Numbered from the stretch's first letter, positions 42,164 to 52,125 are shown. The stretch: DNA of 64,000 nt from Pseudalgibacter ostreae (GCF_042427585.1 NZ_JBHMFC010000103.1:186001-250000), one strand, 5' to 3'. Notes: generated from the sequence alone by a model not told the origin. Translations and numbers: made by a program.

Positions 42164-45100
42164 ATGGCTAAAATTACTGAAAACGACATAGAATTATATG
42201 CTATAGAAGAATTAGAAAACCTTGGGTATTCCTATATCTATGGTCCAGATATTGCACCTGATACAGATGCACAAGAAAGAACCTCTTTTGATCAAGTAAT
42301 TCTTACAGAAAGGCTTCAGAAAGCAATAGACCGTATAAATCCAAGTATTCCAAGTAATGCTAAAGAAGATGCTCTAAAACAAGTATTGCGTATAGGTACA
42401 CCTGATTTATTAACCGATAATGAAACGTTTCATAAAATGCTCACAGAGGGCATAAATGTAACCTATCAAAAAAACGGAAGCCAAAGAGGAGATATTGTAA
42501 AATTAGTTGATTTTGATACGGTAAATAACAATGAATTTAATGTTATCAATCAGTTTACTGTTATTGAAAATAACAACAACAAAAGACCAGATGTAATTCT
42601 ATTTATAAATGGTTTACCCTTAGTAGTCATAGAGCTAAAAAATGCAGTAGATGAAAATGCAACAATAAGGTCGGCTTACAAGCAAATACAAACCTATAAA
42701 GCTACCATTCCATCATTATTTACCTACAACAGCATATTGGTAATTTCAGACGGTACAGAAGCCAAAGCAGGTTCATTATCGGCAGGATTTACTCGTTTTA
42801 TGTCTTGGAAAACAGCAGACGGAGAAAGTGAAGCATCACATCTTATTCCTGAAATGGAAACGCTTATCAATGGGATGCTAAATAAAGAAACCGTTTTAGA
42901 CCTTATTCGTCATTTTATTGTATTTGAAAAATCTAAAAAAGAAGATTTAAAAACAGGTATTACCACTATTGAAACGGTAAAGAAAATAGCAGCCTATCAT
43001 CAATATTATGCAGTTAACAAAGCAGTTAAAAGTACCCAATTAGCAAGTGTAGAAGATGGAGACAGAAAAGGTGGAGTTGTATGGCATACACAAGGCTCTG
43101 GAAAGTCTTTATCAATGGTTTTCTATTCAGGTAAGATAGTTTTAAATCTAAACAACCCTACCATATTAGTCATAACAGATAGAAATGATTTAGACGACCA
43201 ATTATTTGACACCTTTGCTTCATCCACTCAATTATTAAGACAAACACCGGTACAAGCTGAAAATCGCCATCACTTAAAAGAGTTGCTAAAAGTTGCATCA
43301 GGTGGAGTTGTTTTTGCAACCATTCAAAAATTCCAACCAGAAGAAGGAAACATTTTTGAAACCCTTTCAGAACGTAAAAACATAATTGTTGTAGCAGATG
43401 AAGCCCATAGAACACAGTATGGTTTTAAAGCTAAAACAATAGATGAAAAAGATGCAGATGGTAATGTGGTAGGTAATAAAGTAGTTTATGGTTTTGCAAA
43501 GTATATGAGAGATGCTTTGCCAAATGCCACTTATTTAGGTTTTACAGGAACACCTATTGAAAATACAGACGTAAACACATCAGCAGTATTTGGGAACTAT
43601 GTAGATATATATGATATAGCCCAAGCAGTAGAAGATGGTGCAACAGTTAGAATATTTTATGAAAGTAGATTAGCCAAAATTGCCTTAACAGAAGAAGGTA
43701 AAAAAATGGTTGAAGATTTAGATGAGGAATTAGGCGAAATAGAATTAACCGAAACCCAAAAGGCTAAAGCAAAATGGACAAAATTAGAAGCCTTAGTCGG
43801 AAGCGAAAGAAGAGTAAAAAGTATTGCTAAAGATGTAGTAACACACTTTGAAGCTCGGCAAGAGGTTTTTGAAGGTAAAGCAATGGTAGTTTCTATGTCG
43901 AGAAGAATAGCAGCAGAATTATACAAAGCTATTACCACTTTAAGACCAGATTGGCACAATGACGATTTAGACAAAGGAGCAATAAAAGTAATAATGACTG
44001 CATCATCTTCTGATGGTCCAGAAATGGCAAAACATCATACCACAAAGCAACAGCGTAGAGCATTAGCAGACCGTATGAAAGACCCAAAAGACGAATTAAA
44101 ATTAGTAATAGTTCGAGATATGTGGTTAACAGGTTTTGATGCTCCTTCTATGCACACTCTTTACATTGACAAGCCAATGAAAGGCCATAATTTAATGCAA
44201 GCTATTGCAAGAGTAAATAGAGTTTATAAAGATAAACCAGGTGGTTTAGTTGTTGATTATTTGGGTATAGCATCAGACCTTAAAAAGGCATTAGCCTTTT
44301 ATTCAGATAGTGGTGGTAAAGGAGACCCAACCATTGCACAGGATCAAGCAGTACAACTAATGTTGGAAAAAATAGAAGTTGTATCGCAAATGTTTTTAGA
44401 GAAACCAGAGCAAGGCTATTCCAGCGATTTTACTTCATTAGTAGAAGATCCATCCGTTCCATATTTAGGGAGAAATAAAGGTTTATTGTATGAAGAATAT
44501 TTTACAGCTGATACCAAAACTAAACTTAAAATAATATTAGCAGCAGAAGAGCATATTTTGAGTATTGAAGATGGTAAAAAACGTTTTATCAATGAAGTTA
44601 CAGCATTGTCTAAAGCGTTTGCAATTGCTATACCTCACGAGCAAGCATTAGATGCTAAAGATGAAATAGGCTTTTTTCAAGCGGTTAAATCAAGGCTTCA
44701 AAAATTCGATACTACTGGCTCAGGTACATCAGATGACGAAATAGAATCAGCTATCAGACAAGTAATTGATAAAGCATTAGTTTCAGATGGTGTGATAGAT
44801 GTGTTTGATGCAGCAGGTATCAAGAAACCTGACATTTCAATCCTATCTGATGATTTCCTTATGGAAATCAAAGATATGGAGCATAAAAACTTAGCATTAG
44901 AAACATTAAAAAAATTGCTTAATGACGAAATAAAATCAAGAGCAAAAACAAATCTAATACAGAGTAAATCCTTAATGGAGATGCTTGAAAATTCTATTAA
45001 AAAATATCAAAATAAAATTCTTACAGCAGCAGAAGTAATAGAAGAATTGATAGAGTTAGCCAATAGCATAAAAAATAAAGACAAAGCCGATAAAGACACA

Positions 45101-45388
45101 GGCTTAACCAATGAAGAATTAGCCTTCTACTATGCAATTGCTGAAAATGAAAGTGCCAAAGAAGTATTAGGTAATGAGGTTTTAAGAGAATTAGCAGTCT
45201 ATTTATCAGAAGTTGTAAAAAACAATGCTACAATAGACTGGACGATTAAGGAAAGCGTAAGAGCTAAACTGAAAGTAATGGTAAAAAGAGCCTTAAGGAA
45301 GTTTGGCTATCCACCAGACCTTCAAAAATTAGCAACAGAAACCGTATTAAAACAAGCAGAGTTGTTAGCGAACCATTGGACTAAATAA
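42164..45388 (+). CDS. hsdR: Type I restriction endonuclease, R subunit
   Basis: This 1074-residue motor nuclease cuts unmodified DNA. A PD-(D/E)xK core (RPDVILFINGLPLVVIELKNA) spans about 141-161. The helicase Walker A, HTQGSGKSLSM, lies near 309 and DEAH (VVADEAHRTQYGF) near 411. Further helicase motifs are FTGTPIENTD near 464 and IARVNRVYKDK near 682. The C-terminal helical domain completes the family length. All catalytic parts look intact. Confidence 0.95.
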   Translation: MAKITENDIELYAIEELENLGYSYIYGPDIAPDTDAQERTSFDQVILTERLQKAIDRINPSIPSNAKEDALKQVLRIGTPDLLTDNETFHKMLTEGINVTYQKNGSQRGDIVKLVDFDTVNNNEFNVINQFTVIENNNNKRPDVILFINGLPLVVIELKNAVDENATIRSAYKQIQTYKATIPSLFTYNSILVISDGTEAKAGSLSAGFTRFMSWKTADGESEASHLIPEMETLINGMLNKETVLDLIRHFIVFEKSKKEDLKTGITTIETVKKIAAYHQYYAVNKAVKSTQLASVEDGDRKGGVVWHTQGSGKSLSMVFYSGKIVLNLNNPTILVITDRNDLDDQLFDTFASSTQLLRQTPVQAENRHHLKELLKVASGGVVFATIQKFQPEEGNIFETLSERKNIIVVADEAHRTQYGFKAKTIDEKDADGNVVGNKVVYGFAKYMRDALPNATYLGFTGTPIENTDVNTSAVFGNYVDIYDIAQAVEDGATVRIFYESRLAKIALTEEGKKMVEDLDEELGEIELTETQKAKAKWTKLEALVGSERRVKSIAKDVVTHFEARQEVFEGKAMVVSMSRRIAAELYKAITTLRPDWHNDDLDKGAIKVIMTASSSDGPEMAKHHTTKQQRRALADRMKDPKDELKLVIVRDMWLTGFDAPSMHTLYIDKPMKGHNLMQAIARVNRVYKDKPGGLVVDYLGIASDLKKALAFYSDSGGKGDPTIAQDQAVQLMLEKIEVVSQMFLEKPEQGYSSDFTSLVEDPSVPYLGRNKGLLYEEYFTADTKTKLKIILAAEEHILSIEDGKKRFINEVTALSKAFAIAIPHEQALDAKDEIGFFQAVKSRLQKFDTTGSGTSDDEIESAIRQVIDKALVSDGVIDVFDAAGIKKPDISILSDDFLMEIKDMEHKNLALETLKKLLNDEIKSRAKTNLIQSKSLMEMLENSIKKYQNKILTAAEVIEELIELANSIKNKDKADKDTGLTNEELAFYYAIAENESAKEVLGNEVLRELAVYLSEVVKNNATIDWTIKESVRAKLKVMVKRALRKFGYPPDLQKLATETVLKQAELLANHWTK

Positions 45389-45412
45389 TTAAAATAAAAT
45401 TAGCTCTTATTT

Positions 45413-47083
45413 ATGAAAATATGTAGTGTTAAAATAGAAAACTTTAAGGCATTCAATTCAGTTGAGATACCTTTAAATCCAAAATTCAATGTTATTATTG
45501 GGGAAAATAATATTGGTAAATCTACATTATTTGAAGCTATCCATTTATGGATGTTAGGCTACAAAAGTTTAATTCAAGCAAATGGTAAAAGTTTTTATGG
45601 TTCAAATACACTCAGATATATCTCTTTTGATAGTTTGTACTTTTTAAGAATAACGAATATAAATGACGTTTTTCATTCAAATAAGAAAACAGCATCTATA
45701 ACCATAAATATTCTACTCGAAGAGAAAATTTATTCTCTTAAAATAAAATTTGAGAAACCTGCTTCTATGGGTTTCTATTTGAGGGTAAAATATGAAGGCC
45801 AGGATTTTAAATCGCTCAGTGAGATGTTAAAAGAAAAGGGATTGAATTTATCCAATTCCATATTTATTTACCATACACGCCCAGTTTTTAGCACTATAAA
45901 AAATGAACCCTTTTACAATAGTGCTCAACTGATGAAAAAAATATCACTTGGCAAAACGTATGATGTGATTAGAAATAAAATATTGAAGGGCGACCCATCT
46001 GAAAGAAAGTTTATAAGATTACAGCAACGTATTTCCAAAGTATTTAATAATCAAGTAGAAATTCGTTTCAAAAATAAAAATTTACAAGATGAAGAATATG
46101 TTAGAATAACTGTTAAAATTGATAACTCAAAAGAAGTTGATATCTCGCTTGTAGGAAGTGGTATATTACAAATTATTGATATTTTTTCCACTTTAGAGTT
46201 TATTAATAGACGTGATAATTGCTTAAATATTTTACTAATAGATGAACCTGATTCCCATATTCATTCAAATCTACAATCAGCTTTAATTGATGAGTTACGT
46301 ACTGATATAAACAATCAACACTTTATAATAACTCATAATGACCGTTTAATTAACAAAGCCGAGGAAGGTGAATTGTTGTTTATTAATAAGGTAAGTTTAG
46401 AAAAAGGCAAAATAATACCTATTCCAAAAGAGAATTATAATAATGTAACGGCCGAACTTGCTTCAAAAATGTTTAGTCTAAATGAAATAGAAAGAAATAA
46501 AATCATTGTAATCACAGAAGGTAAAACAGACAAAAAAATACTCGAAATTGCTTGGTCTAAGTTAAATCCAGATATTGCTTGTCCTTTTAAATTTATAAGT
46601 TCAGGAATACAGATAGACGAAAACACCAGAACAGGTAATGCTGACAGCGTAAGAAGAACGATTGAAACTTTGTCAACTTTTTTTTCTGATTTAAAAATAA
46701 TAGGTTTATTTGATAATGATAGAGAGGGGTATGAGCAGTTTAATAGTTTAAATAAAGAAATATTTACACCACAAGACTATAATAGTATTCACAGGAAGCA
46801 TTTAGAGAAAAATATTTTTGGTGTAGTTTTACCAGTTCCTATATTTAGACAGCAATATATAAACATAAATAGTATGAAACAGCGGTATTTTGTCATTGAA
46901 CATTATTTTAGTGATGAAATATTACAGCAACACAATATGATTGACGAACCTATTATCAATGGCGTTTCAATTTATGAAATTAGTGGTAAGAAAAATAATT
47001 TTTCACAGCATATACAAGATTTAGATGTAAATGAATTTGGTAATTTTAGTATATTATTTCAATATATTGAAAATCTTTTTTAG
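45413..47083 (+). CDS. OLD-family ATP-dependent nuclease (AAA plus TOPRIM)
   Basis: This 556-residue protein has Walker A GENNIGKST at about 30-38. A later ABC-like signature and Walker B (ILLIDEPDSHIHSN near 275) follow, and a C-terminal TOPRIM domain (VITEGKTDKKIL near 367, GLFDNDREGY near 432). It is a class 1 OLD-like architecture of the kind used in phage defence. No UvrD helicase partner (as in Gabija) lies next to it. It is the last gene of the defence block. Confidence 0.82.
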   Translation: MKICSVKIENFKAFNSVEIPLNPKFNVIIGENNIGKSTLFEAIHLWMLGYKSLIQANGKSFYGSNTLRYISFDSLYFLRITNINDVFHSNKKTASITINILLEEKIYSLKIKFEKPASMGFYLRVKYEGQDFKSLSEMLKEKGLNLSNSIFIYHTRPVFSTIKNEPFYNSAQLMKKISLGKTYDVIRNKILKGDPSERKFIRLQQRISKVFNNQVEIRFKNKNLQDEEYVRITVKIDNSKEVDISLVGSGILQIIDIFSTLEFINRRDNCLNILLIDEPDSHIHSNLQSALIDELRTDINNQHFIITHNDRLINKAEEGELLFINKVSLEKGKIIPIPKENYNNVTAELASKMFSLNEIERNKIIVITEGKTDKKILEIAWSKLNPDIACPFKFISSGIQIDENTRTGNADSVRRTIETLSTFFSDLKIIGLFDNDREGYEQFNSLNKEIFTPQDYNSIHRKHLEKNIFGVVLPVPIFRQQYININSMKQRYFVIEHYFSDEILQQHNMIDEPIINGVSIYEISGKKNNFSQHIQDLDVNEFGNFSILFQYIENLF

Positions 47084-47093
47084 CCCCACCCAG

Positions 47094-47153
47094 CCACCGC
47101 ACAAAACACGGCTTATGCACTCCCACCGCACAATGCCAACGCTTCAGTGCATC
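47094..47153. repeat. Degenerate tandem repeat at the end of the defence block
   Basis: CCACCGCACAA occurs at 47094-47104 and 47123-47133. Each is followed by GCTTATGCACT or GCTTCAGTGCA-like sequence, so the unit is about 29 bases. The GC content is higher than in the surroundings. It lies between the OLD gene and the convergent mob operon. Confidence 0.55.
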
Positions 47154-47211
47154 CTATGGTACTGCCGCCATTTTTAAACTGTCATACTTTTTGTGTGGGC
47201 TGTTGCCAACT

Positions 47212-48792
47212 CTAATTAAATATTGACCTCGCCTCTTCATAAATCCGCTCAAAATTAGCTTCTAAATCAACCTTTGAATACTGCTTAGATTCTTGTGGAA
47301 ATTCGCGTTGAATATTGGCTAATTTAAAACACACCCTTTTATCCTTACCATCCGCATATGTAATAAATTCGCCTTGCTTCAACCTAAAAAAAATATCTGC
47401 CCTGATTTTAGGAATCTCTTTTTCTCCTGTAGTAACTCTTGTATCAAAATCTAAATTGTGTCCCCGGCTTATACTTTTGGTTGGGTCTTTTATGATTTCA
47501 AAAAAGCGTTCGTAATATTTAGCGGTATCTGGATCATTAACTTTTCCGAAAAATTGGTAAGACAGATTGCTTAAAATTGCCTTACTCGCTTTGTCGCCAT
47601 ACATCATATCGTTTTGTATTTTATCTTGCATCACATAAATTGTAGAAATATTATAGCTTCTTAGTGTCGCAGGAATACGGTGCATATTCAATAACCGAAT
47701 GGTCGGTGCTTCTTCCATTAACAGAAATGAAGGCTCACTATTTCGAACACTCATTTGCTTGGTAATGGTGTGAATAATAGTTGCAATTACTGGTGAATAA
47801 GAAGTCTCAAATTTAGGATTGTTCACTATCGAAATCACGCAGGGATTCTCAGTACTATTAATATTTAATGGTACTTCGTCTGCCGATAATGCCATAAATA
47901 TTCTTTGAGTACTGATTCGTTTCAGCGCATTGGCCAAGGTGCTTTTTACCCCAGCAGTCTGTCGTTCCGAATCTTTACCACTAATAAAGGCGTCTGCCAT
48001 GGCTCTTGAAGTAGTATTGGTTTCCAAAAATTGAATTAGGCTATCTGTATCAAGGTGTTGGTAAATGGCAATCAAATGCGGTAGTGTACAGTATTTAGGG
48101 TAGTCGGTTTTCAGTTTCCAAATCAATCCACCAATCAATCCTTCAGCTGCATCATTGAAAAATTTAGTTGTACCGGTTGTTCCAGATTCTCGTTGCTCTA
48201 AAAGGTTTTCAATCAATACCCTCGACACTTCATTTACGCTTTCCTCGTTCTCTAAATAGCGTGGTGCAATAGGATTTACCCTATGTATGATTTTATCGAA
48301 GGAAATGACCTTAAAAGGGATATCGCCATCCTTAAAGAGTGGATAAGCCATTTCGGTAAGCTCAAAATCCTTGTAGTCGTGGATAATTCCGCAAAACCCT
48401 TCTTTTTCGAAGTGTTTCAAAAAACCATAGACCACACTTTCCGTCTTTCCACTTCCAGCAGAACCTATGACCGAGGCACCACGTTTAATGTTGTCTAATT
48501 TGAAATTTCCTTTGGTAGTAGCAAAGTTGACTTGGTATTTTCTATCGCCTTTATTTGGTCTTTCTATTTTATGCAAAAAAACATACAGTCCTATATTAAT
48601 TAATTTAAGAGGACAAACCAAATAGAGCGCTATTAAAATTAATTGTGCTTGTTCGTTTAGACAAAACACAAGGACACCAAGCATCAGAAAATTGATAATG
48701 AATGCATATCTGCTTATCCGAAACATTCCATAGAAAACCGTACTGGTCAAACCAATAATTAAAAATACCGTTAAGAAATTGTCTATCTGCAT
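47212..48792 (-). CDS. mobC: Type IV coupling protein (MobC/TraG-VirD4 family)
   Basis: This 526-residue protein brings the relaxase-DNA complex to the secretion channel. Three N-terminal membrane helices (about 7-75) are followed by Walker A GSAGSGKTES at about 110-119. Walker B lies near 362 (LLMEEAP). It is the T4CP of CTnDOT-like elements. It ends the mobA-mobB-mobC operon on the minus strand, 3 bases after mobB. Confidence 0.92.
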   Translation of the reverse strand: MQIDNFLTVFLIIGLTSTVFYGMFRISRYAFIINFLMLGVLVFCLNEQAQLILIALYLVCPLKLINIGLYVFLHKIERPNKGDRKYQVNFATTKGNFKLDNIKRGASVIGSAGSGKTESVVYGFLKHFEKEGFCGIIHDYKDFELTEMAYPLFKDGDIPFKVISFDKIIHRVNPIAPRYLENEESVNEVSRVLIENLLEQRESGTTGTTKFFNDAAEGLIGGLIWKLKTDYPKYCTLPHLIAIYQHLDTDSLIQFLETNTTSRAMADAFISGKDSERQTAGVKSTLANALKRISTQRIFMALSADEVPLNINSTENPCVISIVNNPKFETSYSPVIATIIHTITKQMSVRNSEPSFLLMEEAPTIRLLNMHRIPATLRSYNISTIYVMQDKIQNDMMYGDKASKAILSNLSYQFFGKVNDPDTAKYYERFFEIIKDPTKSISRGHNLDFDTRVTTGEKEIPKIRADIFFRLKQGEFITYADGKDKRVCFKLANIQREFPQESKQYSKVDLEANFERIYEEARSIFN

Positions 48793-48795
48793 AAT

Positions 48796-49827
48796 TTAGA
48801 TTCCTATGGAACTTGATTTGATGGCCACTTCTGCACCACGTCGCAGCCTATTAAATACCTTCATTGCTAATTGTGCTTGCGTTACAGGAATACTTGGCAT
48901 CATCGGAATGCCCGCTTTGCCCATTATTTTGAAGGCCAATGCTTTTTCATTGGTGGGTAATTTCATCAATGATGCGAAATAGATTTTTGGATTCTTTATG
49001 AAATCCTTTCTTGCCTTGTAGGTCTCCGCAAAATTCCGTTGATAGCCGAAAGTCTTATCAAAGGCTTTTTCGGCACTCTGAAAAAAATTATCACGGTCAA
49101 AACCACGTTTTACTTTATTACCGTGCATCTCCACTTCCGAAGCTTTGTGTTTACTCCCTGGCGAAAGGCTGAATGTATTGGAAGCATCCTTTCTACTCAC
49201 GATAATATGAATATGACTTTGGTTTCCATCTTTTTGCATTCCCTGTACGATTCGTTTACCGTTCTGTTGGTGTGGTGCTTCACGTTCCAATTTTGCCATT
49301 TCCTTTTCTTTGCGTTTTATATTCCCTTCTAGTGTTCCACTTTCTATTTTACGGATGTCATTTTTGAGCTGAAGTATTTTTGTGGCGTAGGGTTGGTTTT
49401 CTTTAATCTGAAAGTCCGTTCCCTTAAAGGTTCGTTGATGTTCGATTTTTGCATAATATTTTATATCATCGATGGTAATCGGGCGACCGTTAATTTCCCG
49501 ATTGAAGGATGCCACATAATCCTTCATCAGCTCACGAGTGTACTTTTTTAAATCTTCGCTGCTGTTCTGTAATCTGTTCAATTCGTATTTTGAAGGACTG
49601 ACCGTTATGGAATAAAATTTCGGTTCGGTCTTCTTCAATTTAGCACCATTTCCATCGATATCTTTTACGACTTCTTCGGCTGAAATCTCATCGCCATATT
49701 GGTTGAAAAAGTGTTCCAGATTCTCTTGTTCAAGACCTTGGTTTTCTTTCTCTAAATAACCCACAAAATCCGCTGAACTTTGTGAATATGTGCCTCCTAA
49801 TTTTTGAGGTGTGATTGTGATATACAT
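48796..49827 (-). CDS. mobB: Relaxase MobB (DUF5712 family)
   Basis: This 343-residue relaxase starts MYITITPQKLGGTYSQSSAD and has the His-hydrophobe-His metal motif QSHIHIIVSRKD near 203-214. A Tyr suited to nicking lies in the N-terminal part. The C-terminal region is basic and helical. It nicks at oriT and pilots the strand. It is preceded by mobA, 11 bases away, and followed by mobC. Confidence 0.85.
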   Translation of the reverse strand: MYITITPQKLGGTYSQSSADFVGYLEKENQGLEQENLEHFFNQYGDEISAEEVVKDIDGNGAKLKKTEPKFYSITVSPSKYELNRLQNSSEDLKKYTRELMKDYVASFNREINGRPITIDDIKYYAKIEHQRTFKGTDFQIKENQPYATKILQLKNDIRKIESGTLEGNIKRKEKEMAKLEREAPHQQNGKRIVQGMQKDGNQSHIHIIVSRKDASNTFSLSPGSKHKASEVEMHGNKVKRGFDRDNFFQSAEKAFDKTFGYQRNFAETYKARKDFIKNPKIYFASLMKLPTNEKALAFKIMGKAGIPMMPSIPVTQAQLAMKVFNRLRRGAEVAIKSSSIGI

Positions 49828-49838
49828 AGCTCAAAAAT

Positions 49839-50219
49839 TTAAAGTCCGTTATTGTGATTTTGCTTTTCTCTGAATCGCACTTCCTTCTTTTTTTCTAAAA
49901 ATTTCTTCTCTAAAATCAAAGGTTTCTTTGTTGGTGTTTCCGTTTGAAAAAGTGATTCTATCATCGCGACCGTTGGTTTGGTTTGGGTCTTTTCCATATC
50001 TCGCATTATAGCGATTACCGCATTGATACGCTTCTTAAGGGAAGTTTCGATTGTCCGACCGGTCGGACCCAATTTTTCCTTTGGCGATATCTCGTTGTAG
50101 AAGAAAAAATCGAGCATCGTTGCCATCGCTTCTGTATGCGATTTGAAGTGTGTTCTTGAAAATTCTTGAAAACGTTTTGCTGTTTCCTTTTTGAATCTAA
50201 TTCCTATAAATGTGTCCAT
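49839..50219 (-). CDS. mobA: Mobilisation accessory protein MobA (BfmA/BtgA family)
   Basis: This 126-residue protein begins MDTFIGIRFKKETAKRFQEFSRTHF and resembles BfmA/BtgA, small oriT-binding proteins of Bacteroidetes elements. Its C-terminus is rich in Lys and Glu. It is the first gene of the mob operon and abuts the oriT candidate. Confidence 0.78.
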   Translation of the reverse strand: MDTFIGIRFKKETAKRFQEFSRTHFKSHTEAMATMLDFFFYNEISPKEKLGPTGRTIETSLKKRINAVIAIMRDMEKTQTKPTVAMIESLFQTETPTKKPLILEKKFLEKKKEVRFREKQNHNNGL

Positions 50220-50229
50220 ATTTCGCCGA

Positions 50230-50540
50230 TTTGTCGCAAAACCTTCCCTAAAAATGGGCGTTTCCAGCCCGTTTGTCGCAAATCGTTGATTGTCAGGATA
50301 TTAAAATATATTCAAATAGCTGATAATCAGTTATTTGAAAACGAAAAGGAATCCGAAACATCGCGTAGCGTGTTACCCTCTTGCTATTCCTTTTCGTTCG
50401 CCACAGGCGAACAAAAATCCATACAATCCAGCTCAAAAAGCTGATTGCCATTTTAGGAAAATAATTTTCCGATATGTTATTTTTCGATGTGTATGGTTAT
50501 CGGCGAAAGTCGAAAAGTGGATAACCCTACTTTAATTTGT
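50230..50540. other. Candidate oriT region
   Basis: This noncoding stretch lies directly upstream of mobA. TTTGTCGCAAA occurs at 50230-50240 and 50272-50282. AACGAAAAGGAAT (50340-50352) and ATTCCTTTTCGTT (50386-50398) are a perfect 13-bp inverted repeat with a 33-base loop. Direct repeats plus a long hairpin next to an accessory mob gene are the usual parts of an origin of transfer. The nick site is not assigned. Confidence 0.6.
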
Positions 50541-50601
50541 GTGCTGTATTTCCAGCGGAATAAAGATACGTTTTTTTATTGATATGATATAAATTGCATA
50601 C

Positions 50602-50627
50602 AAAAACACCTCTAAATTTTAGAGGTG
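50602..50627 (-). terminator. Terminator after the DUF6876 operon
   Basis: On the minus strand CACCTCTAAA and TTTAGAGGTG form a 10-bp stem, followed by TTTTTG. It stands 23 bases beyond the stop of the small gene at 50650-50847. Confidence 0.85.
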
Positions 50628-50649
50628 CTTGTTTCTTATTTCAAAAAAA

Positions 50650-50847
50650 TTAAATATTGAAAATGAATTTATAAGAGTATAAATTTCGCATCGCTTCTTC
50701 TTCAATCATCGTTTCAAAACAAGTGTAATTTTCGGTTACGTATTTGCGAATACTATCGCCAAATTTTCGTTCCACGTCTATTTTAGAATTTTCTAAAAGT
50801 CGGTTTTGAGCTTCTTCGCTCAGGTCTGTAAAATTGAGATATACCAT
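50650..50847 (-). CDS. Small unknown ICE protein (65 residues)
   Basis: The frame starts at ATG 50847 (MVYLNFTDLSEEAQNRLLEN) and ends in a hydrophobic YSYKFIFNI. It begins 11 bases after the DUF6876-like gene and is followed by a terminator, so it is co-transcribed. I do not recognise the family. No motif gives a function. Confidence 0.65.
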   Translation of the reverse strand: MVYLNFTDLSEEAQNRLLENSKIDVERKFGDSIRKYVTENYTCFETMIEEEAMRNLYSYKFIFNI

Positions 50848-50858
50848 GGCTTTAGATT

Positions 50859-51239
50859 TTAGTATTCACTTGATAACATCAGCGTATTATTTACAAAAAA
50901 TAAACGCAATTCATCAAGCGGAAAATCGGTTACTCTATATCCATGTTTTTCGAGAATATTATCGTTGCCATCGGTATAAATAATTTCAGCTTCATAACCT
51001 GTAAAATCCTGTTTTTCTTTGGACAATCTTCTAAAGTCTATGGTTACAAATTCACTTCTATTCATCAGACTTTTTGCAATTACGGATGTGTCCGTAATGA
51101 GCCAAAAACATTCTGCAACTTCCGCTAAATATTTTAGTCCGTCCGTAAACCGAGTTTTTAAAAGTGGTATTTGATAGAAGAAATTAGTACCACTAAATGT
51201 CTGTAAATTTTCTTTTATTTCGTTAACTTGTGCTTTCAT
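50859..51239 (-). CDS. DUF6876-like ICE protein
   Basis: This 126-residue protein begins MKAQVNEIKENLQTFSGTNFFYQIPLLKTRFTDG. It has the pattern WLITDTSVIAKSLMN and FVTIDFRRL common in the DUF6876 family carried by Bacteroidetes conjugative elements next to ssb. The function is unknown. Confidence 0.72.
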   Translation of the reverse strand: MKAQVNEIKENLQTFSGTNFFYQIPLLKTRFTDGLKYLAEVAECFWLITDTSVIAKSLMNRSEFVTIDFRRLSKEKQDFTGYEAEIIYTDGNDNILEKHGYRVTDFPLDELRLFFVNNTLMLSSEY

Positions 51240-51264
51240 TGTGCATATTATTTAAAGTGTGAAT

Positions 51265-51307
51265 AATGAAAAAAGAGGGCGCATCTTTCGATGGTTACGC
51301 CCTCTTT
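51265..51307 (-). terminator. Terminator of ssb
   Basis: AAAGAGGGCG and CGCCCTCTTT (10 bp, 51272-51281 and 51298-51307) enclose a 16-base loop. Six T follow on the minus strand. It lies 12 bases after the ssb stop. Confidence 0.88.
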
Positions 51308-51318
51308 AATTTTAGATA

Positions 51319-51663
51319 TTACTTATCAGCTTTGCTTCCAAGTAAAAGAATTTCATCGGCTACAACTTCCGTTACATAGCGTTGTTCGTTATCATCAGTT
51401 GTGTAGCTTCGGGTTTTTAGCTTCCCTGTAATTCCTACCTCTTTGCCTTTAACAATAAACTTTTCTACAACTTCGGCAGTCTTGCCCCAAGCTACTACGG
51501 TATGCCAATTCGTGTCCGTCTGCTTGTTGCCTTCTTTGTCCTTGTAATACTCATTTGTTGCTAATGAAAAACGGGCTACTTTCTTTCCGCTTTCAAGGTT
51601 TGTAATGGTTGGCTCTTGTCCAACGTTTCCGATTAACTGTACGTGATTTTTTAAAGTACCCAT
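51319..51663 (-). CDS. ssb: Single-stranded DNA-binding protein
   Basis: This 114-residue SSB has the OB fold (LKNHVQLIGNVGQEPTITNLESGKKVARFSLATNEYYKD ... TNWHTVVAWGKTAEVVEKFIVKGKEVGITGKL). It lacks the long acidic C-terminal tail (it ends LLLGSKADK), so it may not recruit host partners. It likely protects transferred single strands. Confidence 0.93.
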   Translation of the reverse strand: MGTLKNHVQLIGNVGQEPTITNLESGKKVARFSLATNEYYKDKEGNKQTDTNWHTVVAWGKTAEVVEKFIVKGKEVGITGKLKTRSYTTDDNEQRYVTEVVADEILLLGSKADK

Positions 51664-51684
51664 ATTAAAATATTTAAGAATTAA

Positions 51685-51963
51685 TTAAAATCTATCTGAA
51701 CCATTCAGACAGTTTGCCTTTATATTTTTTTGAATTGATTTACTTATTATATCTTGAGCGTTTTCCTTTTTTGTTTTTTTTGGTGCTGCTTCCTTTTTGA
51801 TGTTTTTGTAAGATTTCATAAGATTCATTTTAGATTTACTTCCCATAGCGCCCTCGCTGTTACCTTTTTTTGTTGCTGATACATTTTCAATATTTGGAAT
51901 TGACAAGGACTTATAAATAGTGAAGCGCAGCGAGAACGGTTTATGCAGTCCGTTCAACTTCAA
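51685..51963 (-). CDS. Hypothetical basic protein before ssb
   Basis: This frame of up to 92 codons is Lys- and Asn-rich (YKNIKKEAAPKKTKKENAQD) and lies 21 bases before ssb on the same strand. A shorter start at the internal ATG (MGSKSKMNLMK) is equally possible. I see no family. It may be a small DNA-binding protein or just leader sequence. Confidence 0.4.
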   Translation of the reverse strand: MKLNGLHKPFSLRFTIYKSLSIPNIENVSATKKGNSEGAMGSKSKMNLMKSYKNIKKEAAPKKTKKENAQDIISKSIQKNIKANCLNGSDRF

Positions 51964-52125
51964 AATGTTGGTATTTTGCTGTCGAAAAAAGGGTATAACC
52001 GCGAGGGTGCGGATGTAAGTCTAAAGACTTTTGTGAAATACAAAAACATAGGAAGCGGTACCAAATGAATACTAGAATTCCAATTTGGCGGACGCTATTC
52101 ACAGTTTTGGCTCAGTAATGAAGTG

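Noticed and set aside
45413..47083. Gabija-type defence system
   Set aside because: GajA resembles this OLD-like gene, but no UvrD-like GajB is adjacent; the next genes are the convergent mob operon.
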